Both the position numbers and the translations under genes were made by a program. A DNA stretch of 64,000 nt from JAAYXS01 sp043820985 (GTDB lineage: Bacteria > Planctomycetota > Phycisphaerae > UBA1845 > Fen-1342), in contig JBDRDH010000127.1 in the NCBI GenBank assembly GCA_043820985.1, positions 10,714 to 74,713 on the forward strand, in the 5' to 3' direction. A model generated the notes under the pieces. The model saw only the letters and a program-made list of their open reading frames with translations. It ran no database searches and was not told the origin of the DNA. Below are positions 52,709-60,711 of this stretch, one piece after another (the stretch's first letter is position 1; every line of letters starts with the position of its first letter).

Positions 52709-53290
52709 ATGTCAGAGCGGCAGGCCCAGGTGGCTGGCGGGCGGATCGAGGTCATTTGCGGCTGTATGTTCGCCGGCAAGACGGCCAGGCTCATTGAGGA
52801 GCTGTTGGCGGCGCGCACTGCCGGTCACGTTGTGATGGCGTTCAAGCATGAGCTTGATGCCCGTTATGATAACGCGCAGTTAGCCACGCATGACCACCGG
52901 CGGTTCGCCGCGCGGGCCGTACCGAACGCGGCGGAACTGGTGCGGCTGAGCCTGGGGGCTCAAGTGGTCGGGCTGGATGAGGCCCACTTCTTCGGACGCC
53001 CGTTGATCGCGGCCTGCCAGACCATGCGTGACCGCGGCCAGCGGGTCATTCTGGTGGGCCTGGATTATGACATGTGGGGTCAGCCGCTCACGCCGCTGCC
53101 GGAATTGAAGGATATCGCGGACCGGGTGGATGTTTTGCACACGGCCTGCGCGGTGTGTGGCCAGCCCGCGCGGCACTCCCAACGGATGGTTCCCATAATC
53201 AGCGACGACGTCGTGGGTGGACCAGCCGAGTACGAGCCGCGCTGCCGCGACTGCTTCGAGCCGCTGACTACTCCGGCGCCAAAATACTGA
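52709..53290 (+). CDS. tdk: Thymidine kinase
   Basis: Salvage kinase phosphorylating thymidine, type II (TK1-like), 193 aa. The P-loop is VICGCMFAGKT (residues 15-25), slightly off the usual GPMFSGKT. The DEAHFF segment (Asp90, Glu91) carries the catalytic acid, and VILVGLDYDMWGQPL follows. A zinc-binding lasso uses Cys147, Cys150, Cys179 and Cys182 (CAVC... CRDC). AAGGA precedes ATG 52709. Confidence 0.93.
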   Translation: MSERQAQVAGGRIEVICGCMFAGKTARLIEELLAARTAGHVVMAFKHELDARYDNAQLATHDHRRFAARAVPNAAELVRLSLGAQVVGLDEAHFFGRPLIAACQTMRDRGQRVILVGLDYDMWGQPLTPLPELKDIADRVDVLHTACAVCGQPARHSQRMVPIISDDVVGGPAEYEPRCRDCFEPLTTPAPKY

Positions 53291-53413
53291 TCGCCACGCA
53301 GACTTGACCGTTTCGTGGGGATTCGCTATCCAATAACTCTATGATATGGCCTGAAGATCGTTTGGGAGCGATCCTGACGAGCGAGCTTGAATGACGAGAG
53401 AGGGAGAATCGGC

Positions 53414-54202
53414 GTGTCCAAGCCCAAGGTAGCATGTGTTGGCGGTGGTGTGGTCGGAACGGCGATGCGCGGACTGTGTGGTCCCGAAACAGTTGTATAC
53501 GACGTGCGGGACGAGCCCGGCTATACCCAGGACAAGAACGAGGTTAACGCGTGCGACGTGTGTTTCATCAACGTCCCGACGCCGATGGCCAAGGACCGCA
53601 CCTGCAATACCTCCATCGTCGAGGAAGTTGTTTCCTGGATCGAGTGCCCCCTGATCATCATTCGTTCTACCGTCAGCCCGGGCACGACCGACCGTCTCTC
53701 GGTCGAGTACAAACGCAATATCGTCTTCCAGCCGGAGTACCTCGGCGAGACCCCCGCGCACATCTTCGGCAACATGGCCGAGCGCGATTTTGCCGTGCTG
53801 GGCGGCAAGCCGGAACTGACCAGCCAGGTGGCGGACTTTTATAAGAATTACTACAATGCCTACGTGCGCTTCTATTTCTGCGACGCTGTTACCGCGGAAG
53901 TGTGCAAGTACATGGAGAACGCCTTCTACGCCATGAAGGTCACCTTCGTGAATGAGTTTTACGATATCGCCAAGGCGCATGGCGTGGACTTCAACGTGTT
54001 GCGGGAAGCCTGGCTGGCGGACACGCGCATCAGCCGCGACCATACGTTCGTCCTGCCGGATGCCCGCGGCTTCTCGGGCAAGTGCCTGCCGAAGGACTGC
54101 AACGCGATCGTGCAGTCCAGCCTGCAACGCGGCTACACGCCGAAATTCATGCAGGCCTGCCTCGCGATCAACGACGAGTTCCAGGCGATGAATGGGGAGT
54201 GA
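53414..54202 (+). CDS. Short UDP-glucose/GDP-mannose dehydrogenase family protein
   Basis: NAD-dependent oxidoreductase family, 262 aa, against about 430 in standard UDP-glucose dehydrogenase. The N-terminal Rossmann motif is VACVGGGVVGTA (6-17). It has STVSPGTT (85-92), PEYLGE (107-112), a Lys/Asn region (AFYAMKVTFVNEFYDIA) and catalytic SGKCLPKDC with Cys224. The C-terminal UDP-binding Rossmann domain is absent, so it may use a shorter substrate, a partner, or be an oligomeric variant. GTG 53414 has GGGAGA upstream. Confidence 0.8.
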   Translation: MSKPKVACVGGGVVGTAMRGLCGPETVVYDVRDEPGYTQDKNEVNACDVCFINVPTPMAKDRTCNTSIVEEVVSWIECPLIIIRSTVSPGTTDRLSVEYKRNIVFQPEYLGETPAHIFGNMAERDFAVLGGKPELTSQVADFYKNYYNAYVRFYFCDAVTAEVCKYMENAFYAMKVTFVNEFYDIAKAHGVDFNVLREAWLADTRISRDHTFVLPDARGFSGKCLPKDCNAIVQSSLQRGYTPKFMQACLAINDEFQAMNGE

Positions 54203-54230
54203 AGAGGCAACAAGGCAACCAGCAGGGGGA

Positions 54231-55751
54231 ATGCGGAAGTCTTCGGTGCCTGAGCAAAAACCACGAATTGTCCGGATGCGGGTTGTCGTGCTCGTCGCGG
54301 CGGCTGTTATCAGCATCGTCGCCGCATGTGTGACGGTAAATGTCTGGCTGCACTTGCCGGGAGTGCACATCAGTCGGATCGACTATCGCATGGTGCAACA
54401 AGCGCTGCGGAGCTCTCAAGGCCGCATGTCCGCGCAGGCCCGTGAAGGCCAGACCGTGGCGAACGTCGGCTCGCTGTTCACCGCCGTACAGCGCGCCCCA
54501 GAGGTCTACGAAGCCCAGCGTGGCGTATTGCAAAACATGGTCGGTAGCCTGGGACACACGCAGCTCGGCCGGCTGCAACTGGCGGCGTTCCTGCTGCGCG
54601 ACCTCGAACAGCGGGACAGACCTCCCGCCGAGTGGTGGCCGGTCATCGCTCCCGTGCTGGAAGGTCTGGAACAAGTCAGTTTCGCGCACTTCCTGCCGGA
54701 GTTAATTGAATATCGCGCGGATGTAATGGCGAACGAGCCAATCAACCTGGGTCCGGGCGCGGCGTGCGTCTATGCCCAGACAACGCTCGGCCATCCGCAT
54801 GGACCGTGGCTGCAATTCCTGGCCGCGCGGCTGGATCAATTGGCCGCCGAGCGACGTGACCTGCCCGACGGATCGGCGGAACTATGCCAGCTCGTCAACT
54901 GGCGGTTGCTGCGCCAGTGGGTGCTTGAACCGGGACCCGCCAGTCAGCGTCTGATGGCCGCCGAGTTGTTGGCGGAAAGCCTGAATAAGTGGGCGGCGAC
55001 TGGTCAACCTGTAACCGCGCTCGATCTCGCCCAGGAACTGCGGACCTGGCGCGCCAACTATCACGTTGGGGCTATGCTCTCAAAACACCTTTCCGGCGGC
55101 ACCGTGCCACTGATCAGCCTGAGCGTGGGGCCCAAAACGTCTCCCGACGACTATCGTAGGTTGGTCAACTCCGTCGCCGCCTTGGTTTGGTTTTCCGCCG
55201 CGGCGCTAACAGCGGCTCTGTTAACTCTGCTTGGCTTGCCCTGGTGTCTCAAGGCTGTATTGACCACGCCCGGAAAAAACATCGGGACTCTGATCAACTT
55301 GATCACCGCTGTAATAGCGCTGATCGCGATATACCCGGCGGGTCTGAACCTGATAGGTTTCGATCAGGCGATTGACCTGCGGCGGATGGCCTCCAGCGAA
55401 CTCGGCTGGCCGCGCCTGCCGCTGATTGCCGCCGGTGTGACATTAATTATCGTGGTCGGATCAGGCCTGGGTCACCGCGGTGCCGCGGTTCCGCGTGGTA
55501 TCTGGCGAGTACGGATGACATTCACCGCGGCGATTATGTGGCTGGCCTTCGGGGTAGTCGTGCTGGCCGCCGCCGGTTTTACGAAGTATACCCAGCAAAA
55601 GTATGATACGGCCCTGGTGGCCACCCACCAGGCTGGTGAGGTGGAAGCCATGCAAATTGGTGAGCTGTCAGGGCTCGGGGGACAGCCGGCGGACCATGCC
55701 CTGGATGCCCTGCGTCAATGGGATCCGCGCGAAGTGTTAGCGCGCCACTGA
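54231..55751 (+). CDS. Hypothetical membrane protein, ~506 aa
   Basis: One N-terminal transmembrane helix (VVVLVAAAVISIVAACVTVN), a ~300-residue soluble helical domain (VGSLGHTQLGRLQLAAFLLR; QLAAERRDLPDGSAELCQL), then four or more C-terminal helices (VNSVAALVWFSAAALTAALL; NLITAVIALIAIYPAGLNLI; LIAAGVTLIIVVGSGLGH; FTAAIMWLAFGVVVLAAA). The start at 54231 (AGGGGGA upstream) is preferred; ATG 54192 would overlap the dehydrogenase gene. Function unknown; I see no known domain. Confidence 0.65.
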   Translation: MRKSSVPEQKPRIVRMRVVVLVAAAVISIVAACVTVNVWLHLPGVHISRIDYRMVQQALRSSQGRMSAQAREGQTVANVGSLFTAVQRAPEVYEAQRGVLQNMVGSLGHTQLGRLQLAAFLLRDLEQRDRPPAEWWPVIAPVLEGLEQVSFAHFLPELIEYRADVMANEPINLGPGAACVYAQTTLGHPHGPWLQFLAARLDQLAAERRDLPDGSAELCQLVNWRLLRQWVLEPGPASQRLMAAELLAESLNKWAATGQPVTALDLAQELRTWRANYHVGAMLSKHLSGGTVPLISLSVGPKTSPDDYRRLVNSVAALVWFSAAALTAALLTLLGLPWCLKAVLTTPGKNIGTLINLITAVIALIAIYPAGLNLIGFDQAIDLRRMASSELGWPRLPLIAAGVTLIIVVGSGLGHRGAAVPRGIWRVRMTFTAAIMWLAFGVVVLAAAGFTKYTQQKYDTALVATHQAGEVEAMQIGELSGLGGQPADHALDALRQWDPREVLARH

Positions 55752-55789
55752 GCCGCTCAAAGCGCAGGTGAGATCACGGAAGGACGCTC

Positions 55790-57145
55790 ATGAAGACGAT
55801 CATTGAACCGTTTCGCATCAAAGTGGTTGAGCCGATTCGCATGACCACGCGCGCAGAGCGCGAGCGGATTCTCTCCGAGGCGGGCTTCAATGTCTTTTTG
55901 ATTCGCGCCGAAAATGTACTCATCGACCTGCTGACCGACAGCGGGACCGGAGCCATGAGCAGCCTGCAATGGGCGGGAGTCATGCGCGGCGACGAGTCGT
56001 ACGCCGGTGCGAAGAGTTGGTTTGTGTTACGCGACAAGATCAACGAGATCACCGGCTTTGACCAGATCCTGCCAACGCACCAGGGGCGGGCCAGCGAGCG
56101 GATTCTTTTCGAGCTGGTGGGTGGGCCGGACAAGGTCGTACCCAATAACAGCCATTTTGACACGACCCGCGCCAATATCGAGCACACCGGTGCCCAGGCA
56201 GTTGACCTGCTCATCGACGAGGGCCGTGACCCGCGCGCCCAGCATCCGTTCAAGGGCAATCTGGATGTCACCAAGCTGGAGGCGTTGATCGCGGAGGTCG
56301 GCGCGGACCGCATCCCGCTGGTGATGATCACCGTCACCAACAATAGCGGCGGCGGTCAGCCGGTCAGCCTGGAGAACATCAAGGCCGTGCGAGCCGTCTG
56401 CGACCAACACAAGCTACCGCTGTTTCTTGATGCCTGCCGCTTTGCCGAGAACGCATATTTCATCAAGAAACGCGAGCCAGGGCAGCAGGAACGTAGCGTG
56501 CGCGAGATTGTCCGCGAGATGTTCGGCCTGGCCGATGGCGCCACGATCAGCGCCAAGAAGGACGGCCTGGTGAATATTGGCGGCCTGCTGCTGCTGCGGG
56601 ACGAGGAACTTGTCCGGCGGGCCGACGAACTGCTGATTCTGACCGAGGGTTTCCTGACCTACGGCGGTCTGGCCGGCCGCGATCTGGAGGCGATGGCGCA
56701 GGGTTTCGAGGAGGTCGTGGACGAGGACTACTTGCACTATCGCCTGCGCGCTACGGAGTATCTCGGCGAACGGTTGCTGCAGGCCGGCGTCCAGATCGTC
56801 GAGCCGCCGGGCGGGCATGCGATCTACATCGATGCCAAGCATTTTTGTCCACACATTCCGCCGCCGCGGTTTCCGGGGCAAGCGTTGTCGTGTGGGATGT
56901 ACCGGCACGCGGGCATCCGGGCGTCGGAAATCGGCAGCGTGATGTTCGGCCAGGGCGGCACGCCGCCGCCGATGGAGCTGGTACGGCTGGCGATTCCACG
57001 GCGGGTGTACACGCAAAGCCACATCGACTACGTGGTCGAGGCGATCATCGAGGTATTTGAACAGCGCGACACCCTGCGCCCACTGGAGATCGTGGAAGAG
57101 CCGCCGTCCCTACGCCACTTCACCGCCCGCTTCCGCGAGTTGTAG
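55790..57145 (+). CDS. tnaA: Tryptophanase-type beta-eliminating lyase
   Basis: PLP enzyme, 451 aa, splitting L-tryptophan to indole, pyruvate and ammonia. Family motifs: EPFRIKVVEPIRMTTRAERE, NVLIDLLTDSGTGAMSS, LPTHQGRAS, PLP-lysine SAKKD (Lys257), GGLAGRDLEAMAQG. At the three positions that separate tryptophanase from tyrosine phenol-lyase it has Asp124 (not Thr), Ile381 (not Arg) and His443 (not Phe), all as in E. coli TnaA. The rest is closer to TPL, so it is an intermediate branch. GGAAGGA precedes ATG 55790. Confidence 0.85.
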   Translation: MKTIIEPFRIKVVEPIRMTTRAERERILSEAGFNVFLIRAENVLIDLLTDSGTGAMSSLQWAGVMRGDESYAGAKSWFVLRDKINEITGFDQILPTHQGRASERILFELVGGPDKVVPNNSHFDTTRANIEHTGAQAVDLLIDEGRDPRAQHPFKGNLDVTKLEALIAEVGADRIPLVMITVTNNSGGGQPVSLENIKAVRAVCDQHKLPLFLDACRFAENAYFIKKREPGQQERSVREIVREMFGLADGATISAKKDGLVNIGGLLLLRDEELVRRADELLILTEGFLTYGGLAGRDLEAMAQGFEEVVDEDYLHYRLRATEYLGERLLQAGVQIVEPPGGHAIYIDAKHFCPHIPPPRFPGQALSCGMYRHAGIRASEIGSVMFGQGGTPPPMELVRLAIPRRVYTQSHIDYVVEAIIEVFEQRDTLRPLEIVEEPPSLRHFTARFREL

Positions 57146-57419
57146 CCGGCCCGTTTCAAACCCGTAGCGGCCACCCCTACGTGACTGAAGCAGATCGACC
57201 GCGCGACAATCAAGCCACGACCGAATGATCATAGATGCAACCATACGGTCCGAGCCCCGAGTGCCAGCGAGCGGGTCAAAACGCCCCCCCAATCCGTCCC
57301 CGAGCCCATGATCAGAGCCGCGACTGTCAAGGAGCGGACACCACATGCGGGACAGCGGCGATGTCACGGGCGTGGTCGGCGGCGGGCATCCACACACCAG
57401 AGCCTACTAGACTCAGTAC

Positions 57420-57477
57420 GGTGACTGAGTGGTGCGTTGAAACGCACCGTACGATACTCTCATATACATCAGTCACC
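57420..57477 (+). repeat. Large nested palindrome
   Basis: GGTGACTG (57420-57427) with CAGTCACC (57470-57477), enclosing GGTGCGTT-GA-AACGCACC (57431-57448). An overlapping ACTCAGT...ACTGAGT (57411-57430) allows an alternative fold. Confidence 0.6.
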
Positions 57478-57753
57478 CAATCGCCCCGCAGGGGCGCAGG
57501 CGTGTTGCCACTGGTGGAGCGCAGCGGAACCCGTGGATGAGATTGCGCTATTCAATCTCCCCGCCCTGAAAGGGTGGAGGAGGTGAGTAAGTTGCATCCT
57601 ACGGGTCGATGCGTTTGGATGTGGCGAGTGCGGCGTTAACCCTCGCTTGCGCGTCGGGCTCAGAATGAGAGCGCTGGCTGGCGTGGCGCGTTGGGATTGG
57701 TGATCCGCTTGCTGGCTTCAGGATTGATTCCCAACAGCCATATAAAGACTGAA

Positions 57754-57790
57754 GGAGCGGGCTCGGCGGGGATTCGCCGAGGGCCGCTCC
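57754..57790 (-). terminator. Hairpin terminator of the DUF3352-like gene
   Basis: GGAGCGG-G-CTCGGCG-GGGATT-CGCCGAG-GG-CCGCTCC: a 14-bp stem with a small internal loop, 23 bp after the stop at 57813. Confidence 0.7.
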
Positions 57791-57812
57791 GACAGGTCAC
57801 GGGGGGTCTAAT

Positions 57813-60449
57813 TTATGGTGCTTGTTCGCTGGCGTGTTCGTCAGGGGAGACGTAGTGCGTCACCATCTTGGTGTACCAGGTCTGGCCGTCGAACGTCGTG
57901 GTGCTGGCCGTCGACTTGTAGAAATCGATCTTGCGCATGACCGGCGACAACTTGGCGACCATGCCGGTGATCTTGGAGATCACCATGCGAGCATCCGGAT
58001 CGGGGATCGCCATGGTCATCATGCCGCCCATCATTGAAACCATGCCCAGGCCCATGGCGATTTCCTCGCCCAGATTGCGCTGGTCGGTGAAGCTCATGCT
58101 GACAAATGGTCCCTCCGGCAAGATCGCTTCGGTCATGATCCGACCGTTCTGGCGGACATTGGGATGTTCGCCCCGGGCGGTCTTTAGACACAACAGCACC
58201 GCGTCCGCCGATGAACCGACGATCAGAAATTCATCTTTCACACCCCAGATCGCCGGCTGTTGGGGCATCAGAGCAAAGGTCAGGCTCTCGAAACCTTCCA
58301 GTTGCTGGTGACTGGCCGGCGAACGGCTGAGAGTCATCATGGCCAGCATGGGATTTTCGCTGACCAATTCACTGAGCTTCTGGAGGGCAAAGTCGAGGGC
58401 GGCGGAGACATTCTCCCGAGCTTTCTGCTCATCGGTGACCTTGATCAACAGGACCGACCCGCGCCCATCAGCCAAAGTGACGTTGATATACTCGCTGTCG
58501 ATCCAGCCCAGCACGTCCTGGCGAATGTCGAAGCCCCATTCGGCCTGCAGTGCGCTCCACTTGCCCAGGAGCTCCTCGCCGGCCGGGCCGGAATTCTTCA
58601 AAGTGTCCTCGGCGAAATTGTACAGGGCCTGCAAATCAGGACCGCTCGAGATCGAGAAGGACATGGTCTCCTGGGGCAGGTAGCGTTCGAAACTCTCAAG
58701 TTGGTGGGGATTGTTGAAAACCGGGTAAATGGGACGACTGCGCGCATCGGGCACCAGCATCGCGATCGAGTCCAGGTGGACCGAGTATTGATCGGTGCGC
58801 TCGACGGCGGCGGTGTAGTCCAGCACACCGACGGCGTTATAGAGTTGTTCGGCGATCTTGCCGGCCATCGTGGCCCAATCGGCGGATTGCCTGGTGGAGA
58901 GCTTGGCGGCTTCCCGGCGTGCCTGGGTAAGCGCGGCCTCGTAGCGCTGGTTGTCGTGCAAACTCTCCAGGTCCGGATCCTTGGAGATGTGTCCCGGCGC
59001 ATAAAATCCACCCGCCACGGCTTGTTCAAGGAAATCCAGGGCCTGGTCCTCATGGTCCAGCAGGGCATGGAAGCAGGCCAGGTAGTACAGGATGCGCGAA
59101 TCCTCGGGGGCAATCTCATACGCTTGCTCGATCAGTGCCAAGCCCTGCTCGTAATCACGCTGTTCGTACGATTTCCAGGCTTGGGTGCTGAGTTCAAGAA
59201 GTTTGCCACTCTTGGTTGAGTTAATGATGGTATCACTGGCGGCATACGAGGCGGCCAGCTCGGTGGCCTTGGCCAGGGTAGCCTGATAGCGCGGATCGTC
59301 GCGTAAGTCATCAAGGTCTGAATCGCTGGCAATCTTATTGGGGGCATGGAAGCCGGCATCGACCGCTTTATCGAGCCAGGTTAAACCCGCGTCCTTATCG
59401 CCGCGGAGCGTGCTGAAACAGGCCAGGTTGTATAGCACGCGCGAATCGTCCGGCGCGACCTTATACGCTTGCTGTATCAATTCCAGGGCCTGTTCATAAT
59501 CGCCGGTCTGGTAGGCGGCTGACGCCCGTCCGGAGATCTCGTTGGCTTCGGCGCTGCGACCGGTATTACGTTGACGGTCACGTGAGCGATTCGCCTCGGA
59601 GAGCCCGAATTCCACCAGCTCCCACAGCGGCTTCAACAGGGCGTGCAGATCGAAGAAGACCATGCTGTCTTCGGCCTGGGGTAGTTGGGCGAAGGCCTGC
59701 TGGAAACGCGCGTCGTTGGCCAGGGCTGTAGCCGGCCCCTGGCCCGCCAGCAGACCCAGCACTTCAGCGCGAATGTCCTGACCCATCGTGATGACGATCA
59801 AATCATCTCGCCGGGCGATGGAGAGCGGGAGCGGCGGAGCATCGGAGGCGCTGGCCAGGAGGTTCACGGTGGCCACTTCAGCGCCGTGTTCCGTCAGCCG
59901 CTCAACCGTCAGCACTTCATGACCGGCCAGCCGGTTGATCTCTTCCGTGAGGCCGTCAAGGATGCCAACCAGGCCGGCGTAGTTCTGCTCCGTGCTGCCC
60001 GGAGTGCCGCGGAACATCCAGACCATATCCGGCATCAAGATCTTGATGATGCGGCCCTTTGGATCGCGCAACAGTTTGTCGAACCGCTCCGCAAAGACGA
60101 ACTCACCTCCGATCAACTGCTTCCATTCGACCTGCTCCAGCAGGTACGCGGCGCGTTCCTTCAACCGCTCGACTTCGTCCATCTCATCGCCGTCGAGCAC
60201 TGCGCCCAGCAAGCCCAATAATTCCTCCCCGATCCCGCACTGGGCGAGGGCTTCGAACACTTTGCCCCAGTATTCCTCGAGGAACTCACGTTCGGGATTG
60301 TGCTGGGTGGCCACGTAGAGAAAAACGTCGTTGGGAATTGCGCGGGCGAGGGTGAACTGGCCATCGTCAGCCCGGGCAGGTGTGGACAGGGTAGTGACCG
60401 CCAGCAGAACGGCTAACCCACCACATAACAATGATTTACGAGTACTCAT
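57813..60449 (-). CDS. Exported DUF3352-like protein with inserted TPR domain
   Basis: An 878-aa exported protein: signal peptide (SLLCGGLAVLLAVTTLSTPARA). The N-terminal half resembles DUF3352-type domains (VFLYVATQHNPEREFLEEYW; DDLIVITMGQDIRAEVLGLL). A TPR block (about 290-500) has two near-duplicate units, YQTGDYEQALELIQQAYKVA and YEQRDYEQGLALIEQAYEIA, each followed by a LYNLACF/ILYYLACF segment and a TPR-end-of-group stretch. The C-terminal half returns to DUF3352-like sequence (YEQSISFS-type and VLGWIDSEYINVTLADG). The role is unknown; TPRs suggest protein binding in the periplasm. ATG 60449 has GGGAGCGC upstream. Confidence 0.8.
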   Translation of the reverse strand: MSTRKSLLCGGLAVLLAVTTLSTPARADDGQFTLARAIPNDVFLYVATQHNPEREFLEEYWGKVFEALAQCGIGEELLGLLGAVLDGDEMDEVERLKERAAYLLEQVEWKQLIGGEFVFAERFDKLLRDPKGRIIKILMPDMVWMFRGTPGSTEQNYAGLVGILDGLTEEINRLAGHEVLTVERLTEHGAEVATVNLLASASDAPPLPLSIARRDDLIVITMGQDIRAEVLGLLAGQGPATALANDARFQQAFAQLPQAEDSMVFFDLHALLKPLWELVEFGLSEANRSRDRQRNTGRSAEANEISGRASAAYQTGDYEQALELIQQAYKVAPDDSRVLYNLACFSTLRGDKDAGLTWLDKAVDAGFHAPNKIASDSDLDDLRDDPRYQATLAKATELAASYAASDTIINSTKSGKLLELSTQAWKSYEQRDYEQGLALIEQAYEIAPEDSRILYYLACFHALLDHEDQALDFLEQAVAGGFYAPGHISKDPDLESLHDNQRYEAALTQARREAAKLSTRQSADWATMAGKIAEQLYNAVGVLDYTAAVERTDQYSVHLDSIAMLVPDARSRPIYPVFNNPHQLESFERYLPQETMSFSISSGPDLQALYNFAEDTLKNSGPAGEELLGKWSALQAEWGFDIRQDVLGWIDSEYINVTLADGRGSVLLIKVTDEQKARENVSAALDFALQKLSELVSENPMLAMMTLSRSPASHQQLEGFESLTFALMPQQPAIWGVKDEFLIVGSSADAVLLCLKTARGEHPNVRQNGRIMTEAILPEGPFVSMSFTDQRNLGEEIAMGLGMVSMMGGMMTMAIPDPDARMVISKITGMVAKLSPVMRKIDFYKSTASTTTFDGQTWYTKMVTHYVSPDEHASEQAP

Positions 60450-60711
60450 CTTTGCGCTCCCTATTGCCAGGTGAATTGTGTTACGCATGCGATGCCAGAA
60501 TTCTCGGGTCATGGTGGTATGTAAACCGCACCAGCCCTGGATTGTTCCGAGTCACGATTACCAAGCCCGGCGGGACGATAGGTGTCACGTCGAGGGCCAA
60601 GCTGCACAGGGACATGCGTCATCCGGGCTTCCCGCGCCTCAGTAAAACCAAGGAACTGGTGCAAGTCAGCGGAATTGTCAGTCCCAACCGGAAGACGTCG
60701 GCCGGGATTAC

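Larger units (their letters stand above)
57146..57812. other. 667-bp intergenic region rich in structured repeats
   Basis: Contains a GTAGCGGCC repeat (57163), a large palindrome (57420-57477), GCCCC-GCA-GGGGC, CCTGAAAGGGTGG near 57568, and the hairpin at 57754-57790. No gene with ribosome-binding site and plausible protein is visible. Confidence 0.6.

Noticed and set aside
55790..57145. Tyrosine phenol-lyase identity for the lyase
   Set aside because: The three specificity positions (124, 381, 443) match tryptophanase, although overall similarity to TPL is notable.
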